In this document: positions 8,375-16,039 of the stretch, one piece after another
How positions within the stretch are numbered: position 1 is the first letter of the stretch
Layout: the number at the start of each line of letters is the position of its first letter
Assembly (NCBI GenBank): GCA_963643175.1
Contig: CAVIJF010000011.1
Location: 1-49,897, forward strand
Direction of reading: 5' to 3'
Length of the DNA: 49,897 nucleotides
DNA from: CAMEON01 sp963643175
GTDB taxonomy: Bacteria > Bacillota > Clostridia > Oscillospirales > CAG-272
Made by a program: the position numbers and the translations under genes
The notes under the pieces: model-generated
Databases searched by the model: none
What the model was told of the DNA's origin: nothing
What the model saw: only the letters and a program-made list of their open reading frames with translations

Positions 8375-8666
8375 GCTTTCTTATGCAAGGGGCTTCGCCC
8401 CTTGCATCCCCGCCCCGGGAGGAAAGACCATTTCAGGCGCCGCCATCGCGTCACGGAAAACTATTGGAACGGCTGAAGGGTGCCGTTTCCGGCATTCCGT
8501 AAAGTTATCGCAAGTTGTAGGAGGAGCCGGGACGCCGGGGCAAGCCCCATTCCGACACCGCAAACCACCCGGAAACCAGTGCCGCCGGCGCAGCTGGGGT
8601 TGCAAGGGGCGAAGCCCCTTGCATAAGAAAACTATGGTTCTCCCCCTTCCCCGCTGGGGAAGGGGG
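8342..8666. repeat. Inverted pair of double-hairpin repeat units
   Basis: The left arm (8342-8407) has two perfect hairpins: CCCCCCTTCCCC/GGGGAAGGGGGG, then ATGCAAGGGGC/GCCCCTTGCAT. The right arm (8601-8666) contains the same two hairpins in reverse order and orientation. The linkers share TTTTC TTA-like sequence but have diverged. Outside them, 8240-8280 and 8735-8785 also match in inverted orientation (GGCTCACCCTG and its complement CAGGGTGAGCC). The 690-base gap between the GH3 gene and pgk has no convincing ORF; it holds these repeats and the pgk promoter. Confidence 0.75.
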
Positions 8667-8835
8667 TCGGGGGGATGGGGGCAAGGCAGTCGCACGAGGG
8701 CGGGCCAAACCGGAGAGGCGGGGCGCAGGTACCCCGCCGGGCACCGCAAACCGCAGGGTGAGCCGGAAACGCCGGGGCACAGCCCCCGCCGCAAAAAAGT
8801 AAACACCGCCGCTCAAGATATTTACAAATACCCCC

Positions 8836-8864
8836 TTGCAAAAATGTTCCGGTTGTGGTATAGT
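8836..8864 (+). promoter_or_regulatory. Promoter of pgk-tpiA
   Basis: TTGCAA (8836-8841) and TATAGT (8859-8864) with a 17-base spacer. The leader to the pgk ATG is about 60 bases and includes AAAGAAAGGTGG as the ribosome binding site. Confidence 0.8.
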
Positions 8865-8930
8865 ATAGGATGTGATAGTGGGGACTGCCGGAAGGCGGAA
8901 CCCCCACAGTAAAGAAAGGTGGAAAACTGT

Positions 8931-10247
8931 ATGACGTACAACAAGAAAACCATCGAAGACATCGACGTATCCGGTAAAAAGGTGCTGGTTCGCTGTGACT
9001 TCAACGTGCCCGTGAAGGACGGTGTCATCACCTCCGACAAGCGTATCGTGGAGGCTCTGCCCACCATCAAGTACCTCAAGGCGCACGGCGCCATGGTCAT
9101 TCTCTGCTCCCACATGGGCAAGCCCCACAATGTGCTGGACGAGAAACTCAAGCTGAACAAGAAGGAAGTCGCCAAGATCGATGCCCTGCCCGCCGAGGAG
9201 CAGGACGCCGCCCGCGCCGCCGCGCTGGAAAAGGCTGCCAAGGACAGAAAGAAGCTGTCGCTCTCTATCGTCGCCGATAAGCTCAATGAGCTGCTGGGCG
9301 GCGGCGTCGTGTTCGCTACCGACACGGTAGGCGCGGACGCACAGGCAAAGGTTGCCGCCATGAAGCCCGGCGATATCGTCCTGCTGGAAAACACCCGCTT
9401 CACCGCCGCCGAGGAGAAGAACGATCCGGAATTCTCCAAGAAGCTGGCGGCATTCGCCGAAATCTTCGTCAACGATGCCTTCGGCACCGCACACCGTGCG
9501 CATGCCTCCACTGCCGGCGTTGTGCAGTATGCCAGTCTGCCCGCCGTCTGCGGCTACCTGATTCAGAAGGAAATTTCCGTCATGGGCAAGGCGCTTGCCG
9601 ATCCGGAGCGTCCCTTCGTTGCCATTCTGGGCGGCGCCAAGGTCTCGGATAAGCTCAACGTCATCGCCAACCTGCTGACCAAGGTCGATACCCTCATCAT
9701 CGGCGGCGGTATGGCGTACACCTTCCTTGCCGCCAAGGGCTACACCGTCGGCAAGTCCCTGCTGGACAGCGAAAAGATTGACTACTGCCGCGATATGATG
9801 GCAACCGCTGAGAAGAACGGCGTCAAGCTGCTGCTCCCTGTTGACACTACGGTAGCCGATCACTTCCCCGATCCCATCGACGGCGCGATTGACGTCAAGG
9901 TCGTGGATTCCGACAAGATTCCCGACGACATGGAGGGTCTGGACATCGGTCCCAAGACCATGGAACTGTATGCCGATGCCGCCAAGACCGCCAAGACCGT
10001 TGTCTGGAACGGGCCTATGGGCGTGTTCGAAAACCCGACGCTGGCAAAGGGCACTATCGCCGTAGCGCAGGCGCTGGCTGATTCCGACGCGATTTCGATT
10101 GTCGGCGGCGGCGACTCCGCGGCTGCCTGCGAGCAGCTGGGATTTGCGGATCGCATCACGCACATTTCCACCGGCGGCGGCGCATCGCTTGAGTTCCTGG
10201 AGGGCAAGGAGCTGCCCGGTATCGCCTGCCTGATGGACAAGGACTGA
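8931..10247 (+). CDS. pgk: Phosphoglycerate kinase
   Basis: A 438-residue glycolytic enzyme transferring phosphate from 1,3-bisphosphoglycerate to ADP. N-terminal KKVLVRCDFNVP is the family signature; the nucleotide-binding part shows AILGGAKVSDK, GGGMAYTF, WNGPMGVFE and SIVGGGDS. ATG 8931 was chosen over an in-frame GTG at 8919 because AAAGGTGG sits eight bases upstream. The protein is longer than the usual about 395 residues: after SHMGKP there is an extra Lys/Glu/Ala-rich segment of about 35 residues (around residues 70-107) before LSIVADKLNELLG. tpiA follows after 50 bases in the same transcript. Confidence 0.97.
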   Translation: MTYNKKTIEDIDVSGKKVLVRCDFNVPVKDGVITSDKRIVEALPTIKYLKAHGAMVILCSHMGKPHNVLDEKLKLNKKEVAKIDALPAEEQDAARAAALEKAAKDRKKLSLSIVADKLNELLGGGVVFATDTVGADAQAKVAAMKPGDIVLLENTRFTAAEEKNDPEFSKKLAAFAEIFVNDAFGTAHRAHASTAGVVQYASLPAVCGYLIQKEISVMGKALADPERPFVAILGGAKVSDKLNVIANLLTKVDTLIIGGGMAYTFLAAKGYTVGKSLLDSEKIDYCRDMMATAEKNGVKLLLPVDTTVADHFPDPIDGAIDVKVVDSDKIPDDMEGLDIGPKTMELYADAAKTAKTVVWNGPMGVFENPTLAKGTIAVAQALADSDAISIVGGGDSAAACEQLGFADRITHISTGGGASLEFLEGKELPGIACLMDKD

Positions 10248-10297
10248 ACCGACTGCATACCGACAATACACTGATTGAGTTAAAGAGGAATACAAAC

Positions 10298-11062
10298 ATG
10301 AATGCCAAAAGAAGAACCGTAATCGCCGGCAACTGGAAGATGAACTTCACCCCTGCCGAGGCGACTGCTTTTATCAATGAAATCAAGCCCATGGTCGCCG
10401 GCAAGGACTCCTGCGACATCATCTTCTGTGCGCCCTATGTCACCATTGCGGCGGCGCAGGCGGCTGCCGCCGGATCCAACATCCGCATCGGCGCCGAGAA
10501 CGTCCACTTTGCCGACCACGGTGCCTACACCGGCGAGGTATCCGCCAAAATGCTGACCGAGTGCGGCGTGCAGTACGTCATCATCGGGCACTCCGAGCGC
10601 CGCCAGTATTTCGGTGAGACCGACGAGACCGTCAACCAGCGCACCCGTGCGGCACTTGCCGCCGGCATGACCGTCATCCTGTGCTTGGGTGAGGTCAAGG
10701 AGCAGCGGCTGGCGGGCATTACCCGCGAGGTCGTCTCCATGCAGACCAAACTGGATCTGGCTGGTGTCAGCGCCGAGGATATGAAGCGCGTCATCATCGC
10801 CTACGAGCCTGTCTGGGCAATCGGCACCGGACTGACTGCCACTCCCGAGCAGGCAGACGAGACCTGCGGGCAGATCCGTGCCGCGCTGGCTGAACTGTAC
10901 GGCAGCGAGGTCGCCGAATCCACCACCATTCAGTACGGCGGCTCCATGAACGAGAAGAACGCGGCTGACCTGCTGTCCAAGCCCAACGTGGACGGCGGAC
11001 TTATCGGCGGCGCATCGCTGGTTCCTGCCAAGTTCACCGCCATTGTGGACGCGGCACAGTAA
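10298..11062 (+). CDS. tpiA: Triosephosphate isomerase
   Basis: A 254-residue TIM-barrel enzyme interconverting dihydroxyacetone phosphate and glyceraldehyde 3-phosphate. The catalytic residues are all present: Lys14 in AGNWKMN, His in IIGHSERR near residue 98, and Glu in AYEPVWAIGTG near 170. The phosphate-gripping loops (YGGSMNEKN, GLIGGASL) are seen near the C-terminus. AAAGAGGA precedes the ATG. It follows pgk by 50 bases and is closed by a GC-rich terminator at 11077, so pgk and tpiA form a glycolytic pair. Confidence 0.97.
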   Translation: MNAKRRTVIAGNWKMNFTPAEATAFINEIKPMVAGKDSCDIIFCAPYVTIAAAQAAAAGSNIRIGAENVHFADHGAYTGEVSAKMLTECGVQYVIIGHSERRQYFGETDETVNQRTRAALAAGMTVILCLGEVKEQRLAGITREVVSMQTKLDLAGVSAEDMKRVIIAYEPVWAIGTGLTATPEQADETCGQIRAALAELYGSEVAESTTIQYGGSMNEKNAADLLSKPNVDGGLIGGASLVPAKFTAIVDAAQ

Positions 11063-11076
11063 GGCTGTATACGGAC

Positions 11077-11115
11077 AGCGGGGGAACGGCTCCTTGCGGG
11101 CTTTCCCCCGCTTTT
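11077..11115 (+). terminator. Terminator after tpiA
   Basis: AGCGGGGGAA (11077-11086) pairs with TTCCCCCGCT (11103-11112) and is followed by TTT. The ribosome binding site of rbfA begins about 30 bases later, so rbfA needs read-through or a promoter that I cannot see. Confidence 0.7.
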
Positions 11116-11154
11116 CCGGACCCACCCCAACCTATCCGAAGGGAGGAAACTACC

Positions 11155-11538
11155 GTGGCAAAATACAGACATGACCGTATCAACGAGGAAATGTACCGGG
11201 TCGCGGCGGAAATACTGCGCACGGTCAAGGATCCGCGCCTGAATCAGGCGTTTGTCAGCGTCACCGGCGCGGAGGTCACGCCCGATCTCAAGTACGCCAA
11301 AATCTACTACTCGCACCTGCAGGGCGACCCGAAGGAAATCAAGCGGGGACTTGCCGCCGCCTCCGGCTATATCCGGGGACAGTTGGCAAAGACGCTCAAC
11401 CTGCGCGTCACACCGGAGCTGACCTTCTGTGAGGACAACTCCATCGCCTACGGCGCACACATTGAAAAAATCATCAGCGGTTTCACTTATAAGACCGACC
11501 CGGACGAGCCGGACACCCCGCAGGACAGCGAAAACTGA
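11155..11538 (+). CDS. rbfA: Ribosome-binding factor A
   Basis: A 127-residue KH-like protein that binds the 30S subunit and helps late 16S rRNA maturation and cold adaptation. The family pattern is visible: RINEEMYRVAAEIL at the N-terminus, VKDPRLN, FVSVTGAEVTPDLKYAKIYYS, then LRVTPELTFCEDNSIAYGAHIEKII. The start is GTG at 11155, with GGGAGGAAA seven bases upstream. The usual neighbours infB and truB are absent; here it follows pgk-tpiA, and a terminator shared with the convergent sugar-transport operon ends it. Confidence 0.94.
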   Translation: MAKYRHDRINEEMYRVAAEILRTVKDPRLNQAFVSVTGAEVTPDLKYAKIYYSHLQGDPKEIKRGLAAASGYIRGQLAKTLNLRVTPELTFCEDNSIAYGAHIEKIISGFTYKTDPDEPDTPQDSEN

Positions 11539-11562
11539 TACCCGCTCGGAAACATCCGCAGC

Positions 11563-11595
11563 AAAAAGGGACTGCCTCATCGGCAGTCCCTTTTT
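11563..11595. terminator. Bidirectional terminator between rbfA and the sugar-binding protein gene
   Basis: AAAAAGGGACTGCC (11563-11576) and GGCAGTCCCTTTTT (11582-11595) form a perfect stem with a 5-base loop; U-runs occur in both directions, serving the two convergent operons. Confidence 0.93.
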
Positions 11596-11640
11596 GCTGT
11601 ATGTGTGCTGACAGCCCAACGGCAGAAACGTGCGGGCAGT

Positions 11641-13341
11641 CTATCTGCCGGCACGCCGCCGGATGCGGCGGACGGTAAACACGGCGGCGATAACCAGCCA
11701 CGCTCCGCCCAGCACGGACAGCAGCGCAACCGATGTCCCCGGCAGGCGTCCCAGATCCGCCTTGACCCCCGCCGTTGCGCCGCTCTGATTCAGACGGTAC
11801 AGCGCGGTGACATCGGCTTTCAGCTTTTGCAGGAACGCATCGTCCACCGTTTCCTTTGCGCGCCGGGCGCGCGTGACCTCCTCAATCAGCTGCCCCGCCG
11901 CATTGCGCAGTGAGGTGGAGCCGTTGAACACCGGCGTGACAAAGGTGTCGTCAGTATGGGCAATCAGCATATTGGTCGCGTCAATCTTGACCTGATAGTA
12001 CGTGTCGGTATCCTCCCCGCCGCGGGACAGGTAGTCCCGGTAGGAATCCGATTCCCGCGCGGTAGTCGTGACCGGAACGTAGCCCTCGGTCTTGGCATAG
12101 TCCGTCTGGATGCCGTCGGTCAGCAGGTACTGCAGGAACAGCCACGCCGCCAGCACCTCCTGCGGATCCTGCTTGTTGAACAGGCAGACCGACGGTCCCT
12201 GTGAAATCATGGCGGGGTTCTCCGGGTCTACCTGCGGAACCGGGTACACAACGGTATCGAAATGCACCACGGCATCGGCGCTGATGTCCGACAGCGGCGC
12301 GTCGGTTCCCATCCATGTTGACCCGGCTGTGGAGTCAACGGCGAACAGGCACTGTCCCCGATTGAGGAAATTCGCCGGATAGCTGGATATTTTGAAGGTG
12401 GAAAACGCCCGCGTCCCGGCATGCTCCGCCACGGTATACAGGAACTGCTCGGTCGTGTCGTTGAACAGCCCGATTTCTCCGGTGGAAGTGGAGTAATCGG
12501 CGCCCGCCTGCTTCAGGTACTGAATCATCATGTTGTCGGTGGACTTGTAAATAAACGGAATCAGCACATTCTGCCCGTTCACGAAAAAGGTTCCGCCTTC
12601 GTTCTTCTGCATCGCCGCCTCGGACACTTCCCAGATGAAGTCCCACGTCAGCACTTCGGGCAGGGTGAAGCCAAGCTTTTCCACGTAATTCCGGTTGACG
12701 TAGCACGCCTCGGTGGAGCGCATGAAGGGCAGTGCCCACTGTTCCCCGCCCAGCTCACATTCCGTGCGGTACTTTTCCACGATTTCATCCGCGCCCGGCG
12801 CATCGAAGCGGACACCGGAGCCGCCCAGCCCGTAAACCGGATGCGCCATCAGATCGGACAGCGGCACCACGGTGTTCTCGCCGGTCATGTAGGTGGCGAT
12901 GTGATCCGGGTAAGAAATGCAGATGTGCGGCGTCGTGCCGGTCGGAATGTTGGTAATGACGTCGTTGTATATCTGCCCGTAGTCGGTATACAGGCTCAGC
13001 TTGATGTGGATATTGGGATAGAGCGACTCAAACTCCGAAACGGCGCGCTTGTAGATGTTCGACTGCCGGATGTTGGTATCGTTCTTCGCCCAGAAAACAA
13101 TCTCGTACTCCCGCGTTTCGTCGAAGCTCTCCGGCACCGCAAAGGTTGCCCGCTCCTGCCGCCCGTGACAGCCGCTCAGAGCGGCAGAGACGGAAACTGT
13201 CAGCAGCAGAAGCGCAAGACACAGGGCGAGCAGCCGGCTTGCCGGACGGATTCCGGGCGGATTTGTTCCGCACGGACTTGCTCCGCACGGACTTGCTCCG
13301 CACGGACTCGCTCCGCACGGACTCGCTCCGTGTGTTCTCAT
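11641..13341 (-). CDS. Sugar ABC transporter substrate-binding lipoprotein with N-terminal repeats and C-terminal TM helix
   Basis: A 566-residue extracellular solute-binding protein of the family-1 sugar type. After a 15-base tandem repeat that encodes GASPC four times, a hydrophobic segment (about 36-54) leads to the lipobox ALSGC with Cys58. The mature part starts EIVFWAKNDTNI and includes YPNIHIKL, PHICISYPDHIATYM and VDSTAGSTWMG, typical of oligosaccharide binders. Unusually a second hydrophobic helix (SVALLSVLGGAWLVIAAVFTV, about 538-558) followed by Arg-rich RRIRRRAGR ends the protein, so it may be anchored at both ends. The start at 13341 overlaps the permease stop (ATGA). It is the last gene of the GH78 operon, so the ligand is probably a rhamnose-containing oligosaccharide (inference). 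Confidence 0.88.
   Translation of the reverse strand: MRTHGASPCGASPCGASPCGASPCGTNPPGIRPASRLLALCLALLLLTVSVSAALSGCHGRQERATFAVPESFDETREYEIVFWAKNDTNIRQSNIYKRAVSEFESLYPNIHIKLSLYTDYGQIYNDVITNIPTGTTPHICISYPDHIATYMTGENTVVPLSDLMAHPVYGLGGSGVRFDAPGADEIVEKYRTECELGGEQWALPFMRSTEACYVNRNYVEKLGFTLPEVLTWDFIWEVSEAAMQKNEGGTFFVNGQNVLIPFIYKSTDNMMIQYLKQAGADYSTSTGEIGLFNDTTEQFLYTVAEHAGTRAFSTFKISSYPANFLNRGQCLFAVDSTAGSTWMGTDAPLSDISADAVVHFDTVVYPVPQVDPENPAMISQGPSVCLFNKQDPQEVLAAWLFLQYLLTDGIQTDYAKTEGYVPVTTTARESDSYRDYLSRGGEDTDTYYQVKIDATNMLIAHTDDTFVTPVFNGSTSLRNAAGQLIEEVTRARRAKETVDDAFLQKLKADVTALYRLNQSGATAGVKADLGRLPGTSVALLSVLGGAWLVIAAVFTVRRIRRRAGR
13271..13330. repeat. Four tandem copies of a 15-bp unit
   Basis: The unit CACGGACTTGCTCCG occurs four times head to tail, the last two copies with C for T at one position; a degenerate fifth copy precedes it at 13256-13270. 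Being 15 bases, it adds five residues (GASPC) per copy to the N-terminus of the binding protein without breaking the frame. Confidence 0.9.
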
Positions 13342-14240
13342 CCCTTTGTGCCCCCTCTCGAAACGCCCTCCATAATGCGCCGTCGGAAGACCAGAAACAG
13401 CACAATGAGCGGCACCGACACGACCACAACGGTCGCCATCATGGCGGGGATGTTTTCCCGCCCGAAGCCGTTCTCCCGTATCTCCTGAATGCCGTTGGAC
13501 ACAAGGAAATAGTTGCGGTCGTCCGTTATCAGGCGCGGCCAGACATAGGCATTCCAGCACTCGATGACTTTGAGAATCACCACCGTAACCACCGTCGGGC
13601 GGCAGACCGGAATCAGCACCCGGAACAGGTACTTGATGTCCGATGTGCCGTCGATTTTCGCCGCGCGGTACAGCTCATCCGGCACCTGCTCAAAGTTTTC
13701 CTTGAGCAGGTATATGTAGAATATCGACGTGACCGACGGCAGAATCAGGCCGAGAAAGGTATTGCGCAGTCCCAGCTCCGTGACCGTCACGAAGTTGGTA
13801 ATGATGACCAGCTCACTGGGAATCATCATCAGCGACAGGAATGCAGCAAACAGGAGGTTACGCCCCCGGAACTCCAGCCGCGCAAAGGCAAACGCCGAAA
13901 ACACGATGACAACCAGCATCAGCGCGGTGGTCGCCAGCGTAAAAATCAGCGTGTTCAGGAAATACCGCGCCAGCGGCACCGCCGTGAACGCCTCCCGGTA
14001 GTTCTCCAGCGACGGGTGCAGGGTAAAAAATTTCGGGATGCTCTCGGAGGAGTAGGCGCTGTAACTTTTCAGGGAAGTCAGCACCATCCAGTAGAAGGGG
14101 AACAGCACGACAACGCCCCATACTCCCAGGAGGGCATAGGTGATAATCAGGCGGATGCGCTGACGCCGTGCGGCGCGGCGCCGCACGGACGCCAGCCGCT
14201 CTCCGGGCGCCGCCGCGCCCTGTCCGGTTTTTCTGTTCAT
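13338..14240 (-). CDS. Sugar ABC transporter permease, MalG/UgpE type
   Basis: A 300-residue inner permease with six predicted membrane helices; the first is LIITYALLGVWGVVVLFPFYWM. The cytoplasmic EAA loop that contacts the ATPase reads ELYRAAKIDGTSDIKYLF followed by RVLIPV near residue 195. TSLKSY and ENYREAFTAVP segments are typical of the MalG/CarB-like subfamily. Start and stop overlap the neighbouring genes by four bases on each side, giving translational coupling with its partner permease and the binding protein. No ATP-binding subunit is encoded in the operon. Confidence 0.92.
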   Translation of the reverse strand: MNRKTGQGAAAPGERLASVRRRAARRQRIRLIITYALLGVWGVVVLFPFYWMVLTSLKSYSAYSSESIPKFFTLHPSLENYREAFTAVPLARYFLNTLIFTLATTALMLVVIVFSAFAFARLEFRGRNLLFAAFLSLMMIPSELVIITNFVTVTELGLRNTFLGLILPSVTSIFYIYLLKENFEQVPDELYRAAKIDGTSDIKYLFRVLIPVCRPTVVTVVILKVIECWNAYVWPRLITDDRNYFLVSNGIQEIRENGFGRENIPAMMATVVVVSVPLIVLFLVFRRRIMEGVSRGGTKG

Positions 14241-15184
14241 GCGCTCTTCCCTCCCATGCGAACCCGGCTGCGGCTGACCATGAGATTGATAACCGTCACG
14301 GTCAGTACAATGGCGAACAGAATCAGCGCCGCCGCCGCTGCGTAGGACGGATAGCCGCCGCTGTCCCCATACAGCATATCGTAAATATACCCCACGATTG
14401 TGTTCATCCCGGCGGCGTTGAGGTTGGTTCCGAACAGCGCCACGGCGTCCGAGTACGCCTTGAAGGCGCCGATAAAGCCGGTGATGACAAGGTAGAAAAT
14501 CATGGGCGAAATCATCGGCAGTGTGATGCGGAAAAACATCCGCCCCCTGCCCGTACCGTCCACGCGGGCGGCATTGTAGTAGTTTTGGTCAACAGACGCA
14601 AGGGCGCTTGTCAGAATCAGCACCTTGAAGGGCATGACAACCCAGACGGTATACAGGCACATGACCAGCATCTTTGCCCAGTACGGACCGTCGATGAAGT
14701 CCACCGACTCCCCGCCGAACGCCGCAATGAGCAGGTTGACCAGTCCGTCCGAATAGGCGGTCTTCTTGAACAGCACCATGAAAACCAGCCCCACCGCCAG
14801 CGTATTGGTCACATAGGGTAGGAAATACACGGTCTGAAACAGACTGCGCAGGCGCCTGATGGAGGACAGCCCCAGCGAAATCAGCAAAGCCAGCGCCGTG
14901 GATACCGGCACCGTGATGATGACCAGAATGAAGGTGTTCTTCACCGCCTGCAGAAAGTACGGGTCGTGCAGGACATAGGCATAGTTGTACCATCCCACGC
15001 CCAGCATGGTCTGCGAGGCGGAGTTGTAGCCCTCCTCGAAGGAGTAAATCAGCACATCCACCAGCGGATAGACCATGAACACGCCGAGGAAGGCAAGCGT
15101 GGGCAGGAGATACAGCCATGCCTTCGCCTGCCGCAGTCCGGCAGTTCCGTGCGCTTTACGCGTTCTGCGCGCTTCAGGTTTCAT
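14237..15184 (-). CDS. Sugar ABC transporter permease, MalF/UgpA type
   Basis: A 315-residue permease with six membrane helices. The N-terminal pattern AWLYLLPTLAFLGVFMVYP is the hallmark of UgpA/LacF-type subunits, and the EAA loop NAARVDGTGRGRMFFRITLP lies near residue 215. Its ATG at 15184 lies inside the end of the upstream FRG gene (11-base overlap) and is preceded by GGAGAGGAGG. It pairs with the permease at 13338-14240 to form the membrane channel of an oligosaccharide importer. Confidence 0.92.
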   Translation of the reverse strand: MKPEARRTRKAHGTAGLRQAKAWLYLLPTLAFLGVFMVYPLVDVLIYSFEEGYNSASQTMLGVGWYNYAYVLHDPYFLQAVKNTFILVIITVPVSTALALLISLGLSSIRRLRSLFQTVYFLPYVTNTLAVGLVFMVLFKKTAYSDGLVNLLIAAFGGESVDFIDGPYWAKMLVMCLYTVWVVMPFKVLILTSALASVDQNYYNAARVDGTGRGRMFFRITLPMISPMIFYLVITGFIGAFKAYSDAVALFGTNLNAAGMNTIVGYIYDMLYGDSGGYPSYAAAAALILFAIVLTVTVINLMVSRSRVRMGGKSA

Positions 15185-16013
15185 CGGTATAGCGCCTCCT
15201 CTCCGCGTCCGAGCCTTTTACGAAATAATGCCGCGCCAATGCCCGGGACAGCCCGTCCAGTCCCGGGAAGATCATGCGCTCACTGACATTGAACTGATCC
15301 AGCAGGTCGCGCACGTCCCAGCGGATTTCCTTCCGGATGATATACCGGACGGTATGCTCGGTGTGCTCGTCCAGATAGCGCTCAATATCCGTGATGCCTG
15401 CCGGAATCACCGAGAAGAAGGAGTACTGATTGACAATGCGCTGGTCAATGGACGGCGGCTCCAAATTGACAAAGGCGTCGCCGCCCATGTCCGCGTCGTA
15501 CTGCTCGATGCTGTCCGCCGCCTCAGCCAACGTGTCCAGCGAAAAGATGAAGGTCCTGTCCCGCTCCAGAATCCGGGCGTACTTGTCCGGCAGATACCGG
15601 TTGACGTCCTTCATGTTGAAACGCCAGACCACGCTGTCCCGCTTCTCCAACTTGTCAAAATTGCTTTCGGAATTGGCAAAGTGCAGGGCTATCAGCGGGG
15701 AGCGCGTCCAGTCCATCAGCCGCGTGGGCAGACCGTAGTGCTGCCCCACCACCATCTGCTTCCAGACGGAGGAGGACAGCGTGGGGTCATCCATGCTGGC
15801 ATACTTGGTAAACGCCCGCAGCATTGCCGGCTCCAGCTCCCGGTGCAGCTCCTTACAGTTCATGCGCAGACTGGTCGTTAGGCGGAATCGGGCATCGGGC
15901 AGCCCGCGGAAAAAATATGCGCTCCGCAGCCGCCCGATTTCCTCATTATATGCCTGATCCGAAATCAATCGCATGATGCCGTCAATGCTGTCTATCACGA
16001 CGGTTTCGATCAC
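15174..16013 (-). CDS. FRG domain-containing protein
   Basis: A 279-residue soluble protein with the FRG domain (PF08867), named for the Phe-Arg-Gly in YFFRGLPD (residues 35-37). The second family motif, QHYGLPTRLMDWTRSPLIAL, starts at residue 91. The biochemical function of the domain is not established; it is found in varied contexts, some near defence or toxin genes. The C-terminal 60 residues are rich in charged helices. The start is GTG at 16013, after AGCAGGT. The gene lies 26 bases after the SGNH esterase gene and overlaps the first permease gene by 11 bases, so it is made together with a sugar importer, an unexpected setting. Confidence 0.82.
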   Translation of the reverse strand: MIETVVIDSIDGIMRLISDQAYNEEIGRLRSAYFFRGLPDARFRLTTSLRMNCKELHRELEPAMLRAFTKYASMDDPTLSSSVWKQMVVGQHYGLPTRLMDWTRSPLIALHFANSESNFDKLEKRDSVVWRFNMKDVNRYLPDKYARILERDRTFIFSLDTLAEAADSIEQYDADMGGDAFVNLEPPSIDQRIVNQYSFFSVIPAGITDIERYLDEHTEHTVRYIIRKEIRWDVRDLLDQFNVSERMIFPGLDGLSRALARHYFVKGSDAERRRYTDET

Positions 16014-16039
16014 GGCTTACCTGCTTCTTTCCGTCCGGC

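Noticed and set aside
8342..8666. Possible insertion sequence ends
   Set aside because: The 193 bases between the inverted hairpin units have no transposase and no target-site duplication was found.
8381..8912. Small ORFs in the GH3-pgk gap
   Set aside because: They cover hairpin repeats, are Pro/Arg/Gly rich and lack ribosome binding sites.
8505..10295. 596-codon minus-strand open frame
   Set aside because: Antisense to pgk and the repeat block; the plus-strand pgk is unmistakable.
13271..13330. Possible CRISPR array
   Set aside because: The repeats are contiguous 15-base units without spacers and encode part of a lipoprotein.
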